Shown here: piece after piece, positions 1-7,322 of the stretch
Position numbering within the stretch: position 1 is the stretch's first letter
Layout of the letters: each line of letters opens with the position of its first letter
Assembly (NCBI RefSeq): GCF_014650035.1
Contig: NZ_BMUE01000004.1
Coordinates: forward strand, 124,001 to 188,000
DNA from: Streptomyces lucensis JCM 4490
GTDB taxonomy: Bacteria > Actinomycetota > Actinomycetes > Streptomycetales > Streptomycetaceae
Length of the DNA: 64,000 nucleotides
Direction: 5' to 3'
Made by a program: the position numbers and the translations under genes
The notes under the pieces: model-generated
What the model was told of the DNA's origin: nothing
Databases searched by the model: none
Seen by the model: the letters and a program-made list of their open reading frames with translations, nothing else

Positions 1-430
1 TGACGATCCTGCCGCCGTCTCCCTGCCGGATCATGTGCCGGGCCGCCCGCTGCCCGCACAGGAACGGGCCGACGAGGTCGACGTCGAGGACCCGGCGCAC
101 GTCCTCCAGGGTCAGGTCCAGGTAGGGGGTCATGGTGCCCGTACCGGCGTTGTTGACCAGGACGTCGACGCGGCCGAGCTCGCCGCACAGCTCGTCGACG
201 GTGTCGGCGGCCTCCGGCAGCCGGGTGAGGTCGAGCCGCGCGACGGCGGCCCGGCGCCCCTTCTCCCGGATCTCCCGCGCGGTCTCCTCGGCACCCTTCT
301 CGTCGGAGTGCCAGGTGATCCCCACGTCCAGGCCCGCCTCGGCCAGCCGCACGGCGGTGGCCCGGCCGATCCCGGAATCGGCACCGGTGACGATGGCCGC
401 ACGGCGGCGGCCGCCATCGGACACGGACAC
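1..430 (-). CDS. SDR family oxidoreductase, C-terminus cut by window edge
   Basis: Short-chain dehydrogenase/reductase, NAD(P)-dependent. The GTG at 430 follows a GAGGAGG ribosome site and opens a frame that runs off the left edge, so only about 143 N-terminal residues are visible. The Rossmann cofactor motif TGADSGIG lies at residues 15-22 and the structural NNAG motif at 93-96, spaced as in classical SDRs. The catalytic Tyr-x-x-x-Lys would lie beyond the window. A Gly-Ala-Asp-Ser-Gly form of the TGxxxGxG loop suggests NADP use, but this is inference. Substrate is unknown. It faces away from the PHP gene across a repeat-bearing gap. Confidence 0.85.
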   Translation of the reverse strand, partial: MSVSDGGRRRAAIVTGADSGIGRATAVRLAEAGLDVGITWHSDEKGAEETAREIREKGRRAAVARLDLTRLPEAADTVDELCGELGRVDVLVNNAGTGTMTPYLDLTLEDVRRVLDVDLVGPFLCGQRAARHMIRQGDGGRIV

Positions 431-501
431 GAAACCCCTCCTCAGAAACACCCGCCGGAACGACTCCCCGCAGTACCCCGGCCACCCCCCGACAAACCAC
501 C

Positions 502-712
502 CCCTCCAGAAACGCGGCGAACCACACGACCGACCACCACCTCCAGAGCCACACCGAACCGCGCGACCAGCCCCCTCCAGGGGCGCGGGAATCTGCGCGA
601 CCAACCACTCCCTCCAGGGGCGCGGGGAACTGCGCGACCAGCCACCCACCCGCACCGGACCACCACCCCAACCACCCCCCTCAGGGGCGCGGGGAACTGC
701 GCGACCAGCCAC
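502..712. repeat. Array of about five copies of a GC-rich intergenic repeat
   Basis: The gap between the SDR gene and the PHP gene holds repeated units of the form CTC(C)AGGGGCGCGGGGAA followed by CTGCGCGACCAGCCA. The clearest copies are at about 573-607, 610-643 and 679-712; two more decayed copies lie at about 502-540 and 541-571. The last two clear copies are nearly identical and share flanking CCGGACCACCACCCCA. From experience this unit is a common dispersed intergenic repeat of Streptomyces chromosomes; its function is not established. Spacing is irregular, which argues against a CRISPR array. Nothing else was seen in the 431-810 gap. Confidence 0.75.
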
Positions 713-810
713 CCCCCACCCGTACCGGACCACCACCCCAGCCCGCCCCCACAGACGCCCGCACCACCCGCCACCATGCAGGCAGCACCCCGCTGGGAAA
801 CCCTGTACCC

Positions 811-1884
811 ATGGACCCCGTAGCCGCCCTGAACCGCATCGCCTTCCTGCTGGAGCGCGCCCTGGCGCCCACCTACCGGGTCCGGGCCTTCCGTACCGCC
901 GCCCGCACACTCGCCGCGCTGCCCGAGGGCGAGACCGCCGAGCGGGCGGCAGCCGGCACGCTGGAGTCGCTGAAGGGGGTCGGCCCCAAGACCGCCCAGG
1001 TGGTGCACGAGGCCCTGGCCGGCGAGACGCCCGGATACCTGCGCAAGCTGGAGGAGGAGGCGGAGAAGACCCGCACCGCCCCCGGCCCGGGAACCGGATC
1101 CGAGCTGCGCGCGCTGATCCGCGGGGACTGCCACACCCACTCGGACTGGTCCGACGGAGGCAGCCCGATCGAGGAGATGGGACGGGCCGCGGCCGGCCTC
1201 GGCCACGAGTGGGCCGTCCTCACCGACCACTCCCCCCGGCTGACGGTCGCCCGCGGCCTGTCCCCGCAGCGGCTGCGCGAACAGCTGGCGGTGGTGGCGG
1301 AGCTGAACGAGCGGTGGGCGCCGTTCCGGCTGCTCACCGGCATCGAGTGCGACATCCTCGACGACGGCTCGCTGGACCAGGAGCCGGAACTGCTGGAGCG
1401 GCTGGACGTGGTCGTGGTGTCGGTGCACTCCAAGCTGCGGATGGACGCCCGGTCCATGACCCGCCGGATGGTGGCCGCCGTCCGCGACCCGCACGCCGAC
1501 GTCCTCGGGCACTGCACCGGCCGCCTGGTCACGGGCCGGGGGCGGCCGGAGTCGCAGTTCGACGCGGACGAGGTGTTCGCCGCGTGCGCCGAGTCCGGTA
1601 CGGCCGTGGAGATCAACAGCCGCCCGGAGCGGCTCGACCCGCCCCGGCGCCTGCTCCGCAAGGCGGTGGCGGCGGGTGTGCTGTTCTCGGTCGACACCGA
1701 CGCGCACGCGCCCGGCCAGCTGGACTGGCAGCTCCTCGGCTGCGCGCGCGCCGAGGAGTGCGGGGTGCCGGCCGAGCGGGTGGTGACCACGTGGTCCGCG
1801 GACGAGCTGCTGGGCTGGACGCGTGAGGGCCGCACACCGGAACGCGTGGCGGGCGCCGGGCGTGGTACCCGGTCGGCGGAGTGA
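811..1884 (+). CDS. PHP domain protein with N-terminal helix-hairpin-helix region (PolX-like, no polymerase domain)
   Basis: Putative metal-dependent phosphoesterase of the PHP family, 357 residues. The N-terminal 90 residues resemble the 8-kDa/helix-hairpin-helix part of family X polymerases, with LKGVGPKTAQVV as the hairpin. The PHP metal-binding motifs follow: HTHSDWSDG (His108, His110), TDHS, GIECDIL, VSVHSK, GHCTGR, EINSRP and DTDAH (Asp297, His299), a full set. The PolX nucleotidyltransferase domain is absent, so it is probably a nuclease or phosphatase, not a polymerase. The HAD gene starts 17 nt downstream, suggesting co-transcription. The ATG at 811 has a weak ribosome site, so the start is moderately certain. 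Confidence 0.88.
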   Translation: MDPVAALNRIAFLLERALAPTYRVRAFRTAARTLAALPEGETAERAAAGTLESLKGVGPKTAQVVHEALAGETPGYLRKLEEEAEKTRTAPGPGTGSELRALIRGDCHTHSDWSDGGSPIEEMGRAAAGLGHEWAVLTDHSPRLTVARGLSPQRLREQLAVVAELNERWAPFRLLTGIECDILDDGSLDQEPELLERLDVVVVSVHSKLRMDARSMTRRMVAAVRDPHADVLGHCTGRLVTGRGRPESQFDADEVFAACAESGTAVEINSRPERLDPPRRLLRKAVAAGVLFSVDTDAHAPGQLDWQLLGCARAEECGVPAERVVTTWSADELLGWTREGRTPERVAGAGRGTRSAE

Positions 1885-1901
1885 GAGAGAAGGGATCCCG
1901 G

Positions 1902-2558
1902 ATGGACCGTGCCGCCGTCTTCGATGTCGACGGAACCCTCGTCGACACCAATCACCTGCATGTCGTCACCTGGTGGGAGGCGTTCCGGCAGGCCGGCCAC
2001 GACGTGCCCATGCACGCCGTGCACCGGGCCGTCGGCCTCAGTTCCGGCGACCTGGTCGCGCACCTGCTCGGGGACGACCGGGACGAGGAGCGGGACGCGG
2101 AGCTGAGCGCGGCGCACAAGGCGCTCTACGGCCAGTACTTCGACCGGCTCCCCGCTCTGCCGCAGGCCGGGGAGCTGCTGCGGCGGCTGCACCGGAACGG
2201 CTGGACGGTCGTCCTCGCGACCTCGGCGAGCGGCGCCGAGCTGGGCGCGCTGCGCCGGGCGATCGACGCGGACGACGCCATCGCGGCGACCGCGAGCGCG
2301 GAGGACGTCGAGCGGGGCAAACCCGCGCCGGAGCCCGTGGAGCACGCTCTGGAGCTGGCCGGGGTGCCGGCGTCGCGGGCGGTGTTCGTCGGGGACACGG
2401 TGTGGGACATGCGGGCCGGCGGCAAGGCCGGGGTCCGCTGTGCGGGCGTGCTCTGCGGCGGGATCCCCCGTGCCGACCTCGAGGAGGCGGGGGCGGAGGC
2501 GGTGTACGCCGACCCCGCCGACCTGCTGGCCCGGCTGGACGGCAGCCCGCTGGGCTGA
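1902..2558 (+). CDS. HAD family hydrolase (beta-phosphoglucomutase/phosphatase-like)
   Basis: Haloacid dehalogenase superfamily phosphatase of 218 residues. Motif I is FDVDGTLVD with nucleophile Asp8 and acid/base Asp10, motif II is the LATSAS strand, motif III lysine is Lys140 in GKPAPEP, and motif IV is VGDTVWDM with Asp165. A helical cap follows motif I, as in subclass I enzymes acting on small phosphorylated metabolites. The ATG at 1902 is preferred over the in-frame GTG at 1881 because GAGAGAAGGGA lies just upstream and the protein then begins directly before motif I. It follows the PHP gene closely; substrate cannot be read from sequence. Confidence 0.9.
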   Translation: MDRAAVFDVDGTLVDTNHLHVVTWWEAFRQAGHDVPMHAVHRAVGLSSGDLVAHLLGDDRDEERDAELSAAHKALYGQYFDRLPALPQAGELLRRLHRNGWTVVLATSASGAELGALRRAIDADDAIAATASAEDVERGKPAPEPVEHALELAGVPASRAVFVGDTVWDMRAGGKAGVRCAGVLCGGIPRADLEEAGAEAVYADPADLLARLDGSPLG

Positions 2559-2597
2559 GTGGCCCCGGAAGTGGCACCCTGGGTGATACAGGTCACG

Positions 2598-2717
2598 CGA
2601 CGGCGTGGAACACCACAAGGTGGTTGCCCGTTAAACCAACCGTGGGTGCGGACGGGACAGTGTCCCCGGGCCTCACCATTCGCCCACAGGGACGATCGTC
2701 CGGCTGAAGCCCTGTGG
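2598..2717 (+). other. Structured non-coding block with a 9-codon ORF
   Basis: The gap between the convergent HAD and hydrolase genes contains an unusual cluster of signals. A possible mini-ORF runs from GTG 2605 to TAA 2634 (MEHHKVVAR). It is followed by the perfect palindrome GGGACAGTGTCCC at 2654-2666, the palindrome GGACGATCGTCC at 2690-2701 and an outer inverted repeat CCACAGGG (2684-2691) with CCCTGTGG (2710-2717). A terminator hairpin follows. This looks like a small RNA or relic leader rather than a protein gene. The longer open frame across it has no codon-position signal and is treated as a shadow. Orientation is guessed from the terminator and mini-ORF. Confidence 0.35.
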
Positions 2718-2764
2718 AGCCCCTCGCCGAGAGGCGACCGCCGTCCGCGCCCACCCACTGGCCG

Positions 2765-2796
2765 CCCCGGCCGTGATTCCCCCGTCACGGCCGGGG
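2765..2796. terminator. Hairpin terminator between convergent genes
   Basis: Inverted repeat CCCCGGCCGTGA (2765-2776) and TCACGGCCGGGG (2785-2796), 12 perfect pairs around an 8-nt loop, followed by CTTTCC on the plus strand. It lies 23 nt beyond the stop of the minus-strand hydrolase, so it can serve both directions. Confidence 0.7.
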
Positions 2797-2818
2797 CTTT
2801 CCACATGCCCGCCCCTCC

Positions 2819-3697
2819 TCACCGGCCCGCCACGGCGGCCTGGCGGGCGGCGGTGTCCGACGCCCGTCCGGACTCGAGGAACTCCCGCAGATCGGCCGTG
2901 AGCAGGCCGGCGTGCGTGGCGAACAGGCCGTGCCCGCCGTTCTCGTACACCTTGAGGACCGCGTCGGGCACGAGCAGTGCCGCACGCTCGCCGGTCAGGG
3001 CGAGGGGCGCGAAGACGTCGTGGCTGCCGTGCACGACGAGCACCGGGACGTCCAGCGCAGGCAGCTCCTCGGTGAGGTCCAGGGCCGCGACGACGGCCCG
3101 GATGCCGTCCGAGGCGCGGGGGGTGGCGACCAGGCAGCGGTCGATCAGGTGGTGGACGTAGGCCGGGGAGACGTCGTTGCCGGGGCGCTGGACGGCGAAG
3201 AAGTCGTCCGCGGTCGCGTTGAACCAGGCGGGCCGGTCACGCCGGAACAGCTCGTCGTCGGCGCGCACGGCCGCCGGGTCGATGCCCTCGGGGAGGTTCG
3301 GCGATCGGACGACACCGGGGCTGACCCCGGCGACGAGGGCGACGCGGTCCACGCGGGCGCTGCCGTGGCGGGTGAGGGAGCGCACCACCTCGGCGGTGCC
3401 GACGGAGTGCCCGATGAGGGTGGCCCCGCGCAGGTCGAGGTGGTCGAGCAGGCCGTTGAGGTCGTCGGCGAGGGTGTCGAGGTCGTAGCCGGACCAGACG
3501 TCGTCGGAGCGTCCGTGGCCCCGCCGGTCCACGGCGACGCAGCGGTACCCGGCCTCCGCGAGCGGCAGCGTCTGGTACTCCCACATCTCGTGGCCCAGGT
3601 AGGAGCTGGCGACGAAGACCGCGACGGGCCCGTCGGCGGGGCCGTGGTCGGCGTAGTACAGGCGGGTTCCGTCTACGGGGCTCTCGAAGTACGGCAT
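2819..3697 (-). CDS. Alpha/beta hydrolase (haloperoxidase/esterase-like)
   Basis: Alpha/beta-hydrolase fold protein of 292 residues. The nucleophile elbow GHSVG places Ser98, the acid is probably Asp227 in HGSHDVF and the base His256 in GGHGLF. RRGHGRSD after strand 5 is typical of the non-heme haloperoxidase/esterase group. The start at 3697 (MPYFESPVDG) is chosen because GAGGAGG sits upstream and the 35 extra residues of the longer frame are not protein-like. No signal peptide, so cytoplasmic. It diverges from the epimerase gene. The substrate is unknown. Confidence 0.9.
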   Translation of the reverse strand: MPYFESPVDGTRLYYADHGPADGPVAVFVASSYLGHEMWEYQTLPLAEAGYRCVAVDRRGHGRSDDVWSGYDLDTLADDLNGLLDHLDLRGATLIGHSVGTAEVVRSLTRHGSARVDRVALVAGVSPGVVRSPNLPEGIDPAAVRADDELFRRDRPAWFNATADDFFAVQRPGNDVSPAYVHHLIDRCLVATPRASDGIRAVVAALDLTEELPALDVPVLVVHGSHDVFAPLALTGERAALLVPDAVLKVYENGGHGLFATHAGLLTADLREFLESGRASDTAARQAAVAGR

Positions 3698-3877
3698 GGG
3701 GAAGGCCTCCTCGGTCGGGTTCGGCCGGACGGTCGTCCGTCGTTCTCGGCACCCCCGATGTTTCCCCGCCGCGCCCGGCCGGTCGATTACCGCTGACGTC
3801 ATGCCGCGTGTGCCCGTGGTGGCGCCCGGGTACCCGGCCGGTCGTCGCAGCCTCCCGCGAGGACGGAAGGAGCCGAA

Positions 3878-4909
3878 GTGAGCAGCTCAGCTGGCAGCAG
3901 GGTGGTGGTGACAGGCGCCACCGGCAATGTCGGAACGAGCGTGGTGCGCCTGCTCTCGGAGGATCCCGGGATCAAGTCCGTGCGCGGTCTGGCCCGGCGT
4001 ACGCCCGAGTGGGCGCCGCCGAGGACCGAGTGGTCCGCGGTCGACCTGGGCTCGGACCGGGCGAACCTCGCCGAGCGGTTCGAGGGCGCCGACGCGGTGA
4101 TCCACCTGGCGTGGGCGTTCCAGCCGACCCACGACCCGGCGACCACCTGGCGCACCAACGTGCTCGGCGGCATCCGGGTGTTCGAGGCGGTCGCCGCGGC
4201 CCGGGTGCCGGTGCTGGTGCACGCCTCCTCCGTGGGCGCTTACTCACCGGGTCCCAAGAACCGCGAGGTGGACGAGTCCTGGCCGACGCACGGCTGGCCG
4301 GACGCCGCGTACTGCCGGGAGAAGGCCTATCTGGAGCGCACGCTGGACGTGTTCGAACGCGACCACCCCGAGGTGCGGGTGGTGCGCATGCGCCCGGGCT
4401 TCCTGTTCAAGCGGGAGTCGGCCAGCGAGCAGCGGCGGATCTTCGGCGGGCGCTTCCTGCCCGGGCCGCTGGCCCGGCCGGAGCTGCTGCCGTTCCTGCC
4501 GGACGTCCCCGGCCTGCGCGTGCAGGCCCTGCACACGGACGACGCCGCCGAGGCCTACCGGCTGGCGGTGCGGACGGACACCGCCCGCGGCGCCTTCAAC
4601 CTGGCCGCCGACCCGCCGCTCGACGCCGGTGTGCTCGCCGGACTGCTCGGGGTGCGCCCGGTGCGGCTGCCGCGCGTGGCGGCCCGGTCGGCGATCGCCG
4701 CCGCCTGGGGGCTGCACCTGCTCCCGGCCTCGCCGCACCTGTTCGACGCGGTGCTGCGCCTGCCCCTGATGGACTGCACCAGGGCGCGCACGGAGCTGGG
4801 GTGGCGGCCGACGCGGTCGGCGACCGAGGTGCTGCAGGAGTTCCTGGACGGCCTGCAGCAGGGCGCCGGGGCGGAGACCGAGCCGATGCGGGGACGGAAG
4901 GTCGGCTGA
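3878..4909 (+). CDS. NAD-dependent epimerase/dehydratase (extended SDR)
   Basis: Extended short-chain dehydrogenase of 343 residues acting on a nucleotide sugar or similar substrate. The N-terminal cofactor motif GATGNVG spans residues 13-19 and the catalytic pair is Tyr145 and Lys149 in YCREK, preceded by the HASSVGAYSP strand that carries the catalytic serine/threonine. GTG start at 3878 follows GGAAGGAGC. The 37-nt gap to the next small gene suggests a two-gene transcript. No sugar pathway genes are nearby, so a housekeeping or detoxification role is as likely as polysaccharide synthesis. Confidence 0.9.
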   Translation: MSSSAGSRVVVTGATGNVGTSVVRLLSEDPGIKSVRGLARRTPEWAPPRTEWSAVDLGSDRANLAERFEGADAVIHLAWAFQPTHDPATTWRTNVLGGIRVFEAVAAARVPVLVHASSVGAYSPGPKNREVDESWPTHGWPDAAYCREKAYLERTLDVFERDHPEVRVVRMRPGFLFKRESASEQRRIFGGRFLPGPLARPELLPFLPDVPGLRVQALHTDDAAEAYRLAVRTDTARGAFNLAADPPLDAGVLAGLLGVRPVRLPRVAARSAIAAAWGLHLLPASPHLFDAVLRLPLMDCTRARTELGWRPTRSATEVLQEFLDGLQQGAGAETEPMRGRKVG

Positions 4910-4946
4910 GCGGCGAGCCGCGGGCCGGGAAGCGAGGGAGGACACC

Positions 4947-5204
4947 ATGGCCGTACGACGGCAGGGAGAACCGGGGCACGGGTCCGGCGCGCACGGGCGG
5001 CCGGTGCCCAGGGACATGCCCGATCAGCAGGCGCAGTCCGGCACGGACCCGTGGGACGTCGCCACGGGCCGGCCGCCCGTCGGGAGCGAGGGCGGGGACG
5101 AGGACGTGCCCGACACCGACGAGGCCGGCACCGGCCCCTCCGGCGCGCCGCGTTCCGGCACGGTGCACCCGGAGCATCCGGCGCCGGACGAGCCGCCGGA
5201 GTGA
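4947..5204 (+). CDS. Small acidic hydrophilic protein of unknown function
   Basis: Predicted 85-residue protein beginning MAVRRQGEPG after a GGGAGGACACC ribosome site. It is rich in Pro, Gly, Asp and Glu, has no hydrophobic segment and looks intrinsically disordered; the tail HPEHPAPDEPPE is strongly acidic. It ends 3 nt from the stop of the convergent ROK gene. I do not recognise a family. A good ribosome site and position just after the epimerase support expression, but the composition means it could be a spurious frame. Confidence 0.55.
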   Translation: MAVRRQGEPGHGSGAHGRPVPRDMPDQQAQSGTDPWDVATGRPPVGSEGGDEDVPDTDEAGTGPSGAPRSGTVHPEHPAPDEPPE

Positions 5205-5207
5205 GCC

Positions 5208-6497
5208 TCAGCGCGGGGCCCGCTCCCGCAGGGCCGTCCGCCAGGCCGGGAGCCGGTCCTCGCCGGACGGTTCCGGGCGGCGGCCGCCGCCCGCGAAGAA
5301 GTCGGCCAGCGGCAGGATCGCGGCGCCGACGGTGACGGCGTCGGGGCCCAGCCGGCCGAGGTCGATGGCCACCTTGTCGGCCGGATGGCGCAGGGCGTAC
5401 GTGGTGGCGTGCCGGCGTACGGCGGGCAGGAAGCGGGCGCCGAGCTGGAGTCCGGCCCAGCCGCCGATGAGGATGCGCTCGGGCTGGAAGAGGTTGATCA
5501 GGTCGGACAGTCCGGCGCCGAGGTACTCTGCGGTCTCCTCCAGGACCGCCAGCGCGACCGGGTCCGGCGCGGTGCCCTCGGGCGGGTAGGCCGCGGCCAG
5601 CATCGCGGTGAGCGCGGTCTCCTCGTCCGCGCCCTCGGGCGGACGTCCGCCCTCCTCGCGCCAGCGGGCGAGGAGCGACTCGGCGCCCGCGTAGGCCTCC
5701 AGGCAGCCGGGCGCGCCGCAGCGGCAGCGGCGGCCGCGCACCCGGACCGTCAGATGGCCCCATTCGACGGCCCGTCCGTGCTCCACCTCGGGGGTGACGA
5801 GGCAGGCGCCGACGCCCGAGCCGAAGAGCACGACGACGGCGTTGCGGGCGCCGCGGCCGGCGCCGAACCACATCTCCGCCTGCCCGAGCGTCTTGGCGCC
5901 GTTGTCGATGAAGTACGGCACCGTGTCGGGCAGCGGGGAGGTCGCGCGCAGCAGCCGCTCCAGCGGGACCGCGCTCCAGCCGATGGTCTGCCCGTGCACG
6001 ACGGCGCCCCGGTCCGGGGTGTGCTCGACGATGCCGGGCACACCGACGCCGACGCCCAGCAGCCGGCCGGGCACGGCCTGCTCGGCGCCGAGGACCTCGG
6101 CGATGCCGTCGCGGATGTGGCCGACGATGACGTCGACGTCGTAGCCCTGGGGAGTCAAGGGACGTTCGGTGCGGGCGAGTTCCGTGAGCGCGAGGTCGAA
6201 CAGCTCCACCCGGACCCGGGTCTCGCCCACGTCGACACCGATCATCTGGCCGCTGTGCGGGGCGACGCGCAGCAGGGTGCGGGGCCGGCCGCCGTCGGAG
6301 TCGACGCTGCCGGCCTCCTCGACCAGTCCGTCGCCGACCAGGTCCGCGACCACGTTGCTCACCGAGCCGGAACTCAGTCCGGTGGCCGGTCCCAGTTCGA
6401 AGCGGCTGAGCGGGCCGTCGAAGTAGAGCCGCTGCAGCACCGCGGTGCGGTTGCCCCGCCTCAGGTCGCGTACCGTGCGTCCGTTGCGCCCCGCCAT
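5208..6497 (-). CDS. ROK family transcriptional repressor
   Basis: XylR/NagC-type ROK regulator of 429 residues. An N-terminal winged helix (about residues 8-75, with RFELGPATGLSSGSVS as recognition region) precedes an ASKHA-fold sugar-kinase-like domain containing GVDVGETRV. The ROK zinc motif CRCGAPGCLE (Cys258, Cys260, Cys265) is intact, as is a GxGxG-like segment VLFGSGVGA. Such proteins sense a sugar and repress uptake genes. No transporter is adjacent, so the target may be itself or the divergent gene. A 10-3-10 inverted repeat lies upstream at 6573-6595. The start ATG at 6497 has AAGGGAG 5 nt upstream. Confidence 0.92.
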   Translation of the reverse strand: MAGRNGRTVRDLRRGNRTAVLQRLYFDGPLSRFELGPATGLSSGSVSNVVADLVGDGLVEEAGSVDSDGGRPRTLLRVAPHSGQMIGVDVGETRVRVELFDLALTELARTERPLTPQGYDVDVIVGHIRDGIAEVLGAEQAVPGRLLGVGVGVPGIVEHTPDRGAVVHGQTIGWSAVPLERLLRATSPLPDTVPYFIDNGAKTLGQAEMWFGAGRGARNAVVVLFGSGVGACLVTPEVEHGRAVEWGHLTVRVRGRRCRCGAPGCLEAYAGAESLLARWREEGGRPPEGADEETALTAMLAAAYPPEGTAPDPVALAVLEETAEYLGAGLSDLINLFQPERILIGGWAGLQLGARFLPAVRRHATTYALRHPADKVAIDLGRLGPDAVTVGAAILPLADFFAGGGRRPEPSGEDRLPAWRTALRERAPR

Positions 6498-6572
6498 GCG
6501 GCTCCCTTCACGAACCGTGCCCGACCTGCAACATACCCCTTCAAGCAGGCGGTAAGCGAGATTCCACCACCC

Positions 6573-6595
6573 CTTAGTTCATGCTATGAGCTAAG
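6573..6595. promoter_or_regulatory. Probable ROK (XylR-like) operator
   Basis: Inverted repeat CTTAGTTCAT and ATGAGCTAAG separated by 3 nt, 9 of 10 pairs matching. The TTAGTTxA core with its mirror image resembles known XylR-class ROK operators. It lies 75 nt upstream of the ROK start in the divergent gap, so autorepression is likely. This is inference from symmetry and position. Confidence 0.6.
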
Positions 6596-6641
6596 CAGGG
6601 ACCCCGCGTGCCCCCGGAAATGCGCTGGCCCCTCCCCCGCT

Positions 6642-6681
6642 TGGCTACCTACGCTAGCCAGGAACCTAGGGCCTTTAGGTT
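6642..6681 (+). promoter_or_regulatory. Two adjacent 6-7-6 palindromes upstream of the FBP-domain gene
   Basis: TGGCTA-N7-TAGCCA at 6642-6660 and AACCTA-N7-TAGGTT at 6663-6681, two perfect 19-bp palindromes separated by 2 bp and sharing the CTA-N7-TAG core. Centre-to-centre distance is 21 bp, two helical turns, as expected for cooperative binding of two dimers. They end 30 nt before the ATG at 6712. The cognate regulator is unknown. Confidence 0.55.
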
Positions 6682-6711
6682 CACGGCACCGCTCCGGGAA
6701 GGACCCCACCC

Positions 6712-7206
6712 ATGAGACCGCTCACCGAGCACGACATCCGCGACTCCTTCGTCAACTGCTCCAAGGGGGAGGCCAAGCGGCTGGCGGTGCCCCGCGACCT
6801 CGCCGAACGCCCGTGGGACGATCTGGACTTCCTCGGCTGGCGCGATCCGGGGGCGCCCGACCGCAGCTATCTGGTCGTCGAACGCGGCGACGGGCTCGCC
6901 GGTGTCGCCCTGCGCTTCCCGTCCTCGCAGCGGGGCTTCCTGCACCGCAGCATGTGCTCGGTGTGCCTGACCACCCATCCGGGCGGCGGGGTGTCGCTGA
7001 TGACCGCGCGCAAGGCGGGGGCGGCGGGCCGCGAGGGCAACTCGGTCGGCGTGTACATGTGCACGGACCTGGCGTGTTCGCTGTACGTGCGCGGCAAGAA
7101 GCTGCCGGACTCCGGCGCCCGGTTCGAGGAGAGCCTGACCCTGGAGGAGCAGATCGCCCGCACGACGGGGAATCTCACCGCGTTCATCGACAAGCTCTAC
7201 GCCTAG
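6712..7206 (+). CDS. FBP-domain (FusB-type) EF-G-binding treble-clef zinc finger protein
   Basis: A 164-residue protein matching the C-terminal zinc-finger part of the FusB/FBP family, which binds elongation factor G and, in staphylococci, rescues ribosomes stalled by fusidic acid. Four cysteines are placed as a treble clef: Cys82 and Cys85 in MCSVCLTTHP, Cys117 and Cys122 in MCTDLACSLYV. The conserved SLMTARKAG and GNSVGVYMC segments are present. The N-terminal helical domain is shortened. Function as an EF-G-binding or fusidic acid tolerance factor is inferred from the family. The start ATG at 6712 follows GGGAAGGACC. Two palindromes lie upstream. Confidence 0.85.
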   Translation: MRPLTEHDIRDSFVNCSKGEAKRLAVPRDLAERPWDDLDFLGWRDPGAPDRSYLVVERGDGLAGVALRFPSSQRGFLHRSMCSVCLTTHPGGGVSLMTARKAGAAGREGNSVGVYMCTDLACSLYVRGKKLPDSGARFEESLTLEEQIARTTGNLTAFIDKLYA

Positions 7207-7322
7207 ACCGTTTCCGGACGAGGAGAACAGCACCTCACCCTCCTCCCGCGATCCCTTGCGGTCGGAAACCGTCCTCGATCGGCCACGTTCGTCCCGGCCG
7301 AGGAACGGGAACAGGCCAAGGG

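Noticed and set aside
502..712. CRISPR array
   Set aside because: Repeat units are degenerate, spacing is irregular and no cas genes are present.
2559..3161. 200-residue plus-strand frame after the HAD gene
   Set aside because: It crosses the terminator and lies antisense to the hydrolase gene; composition is that of a shadow.
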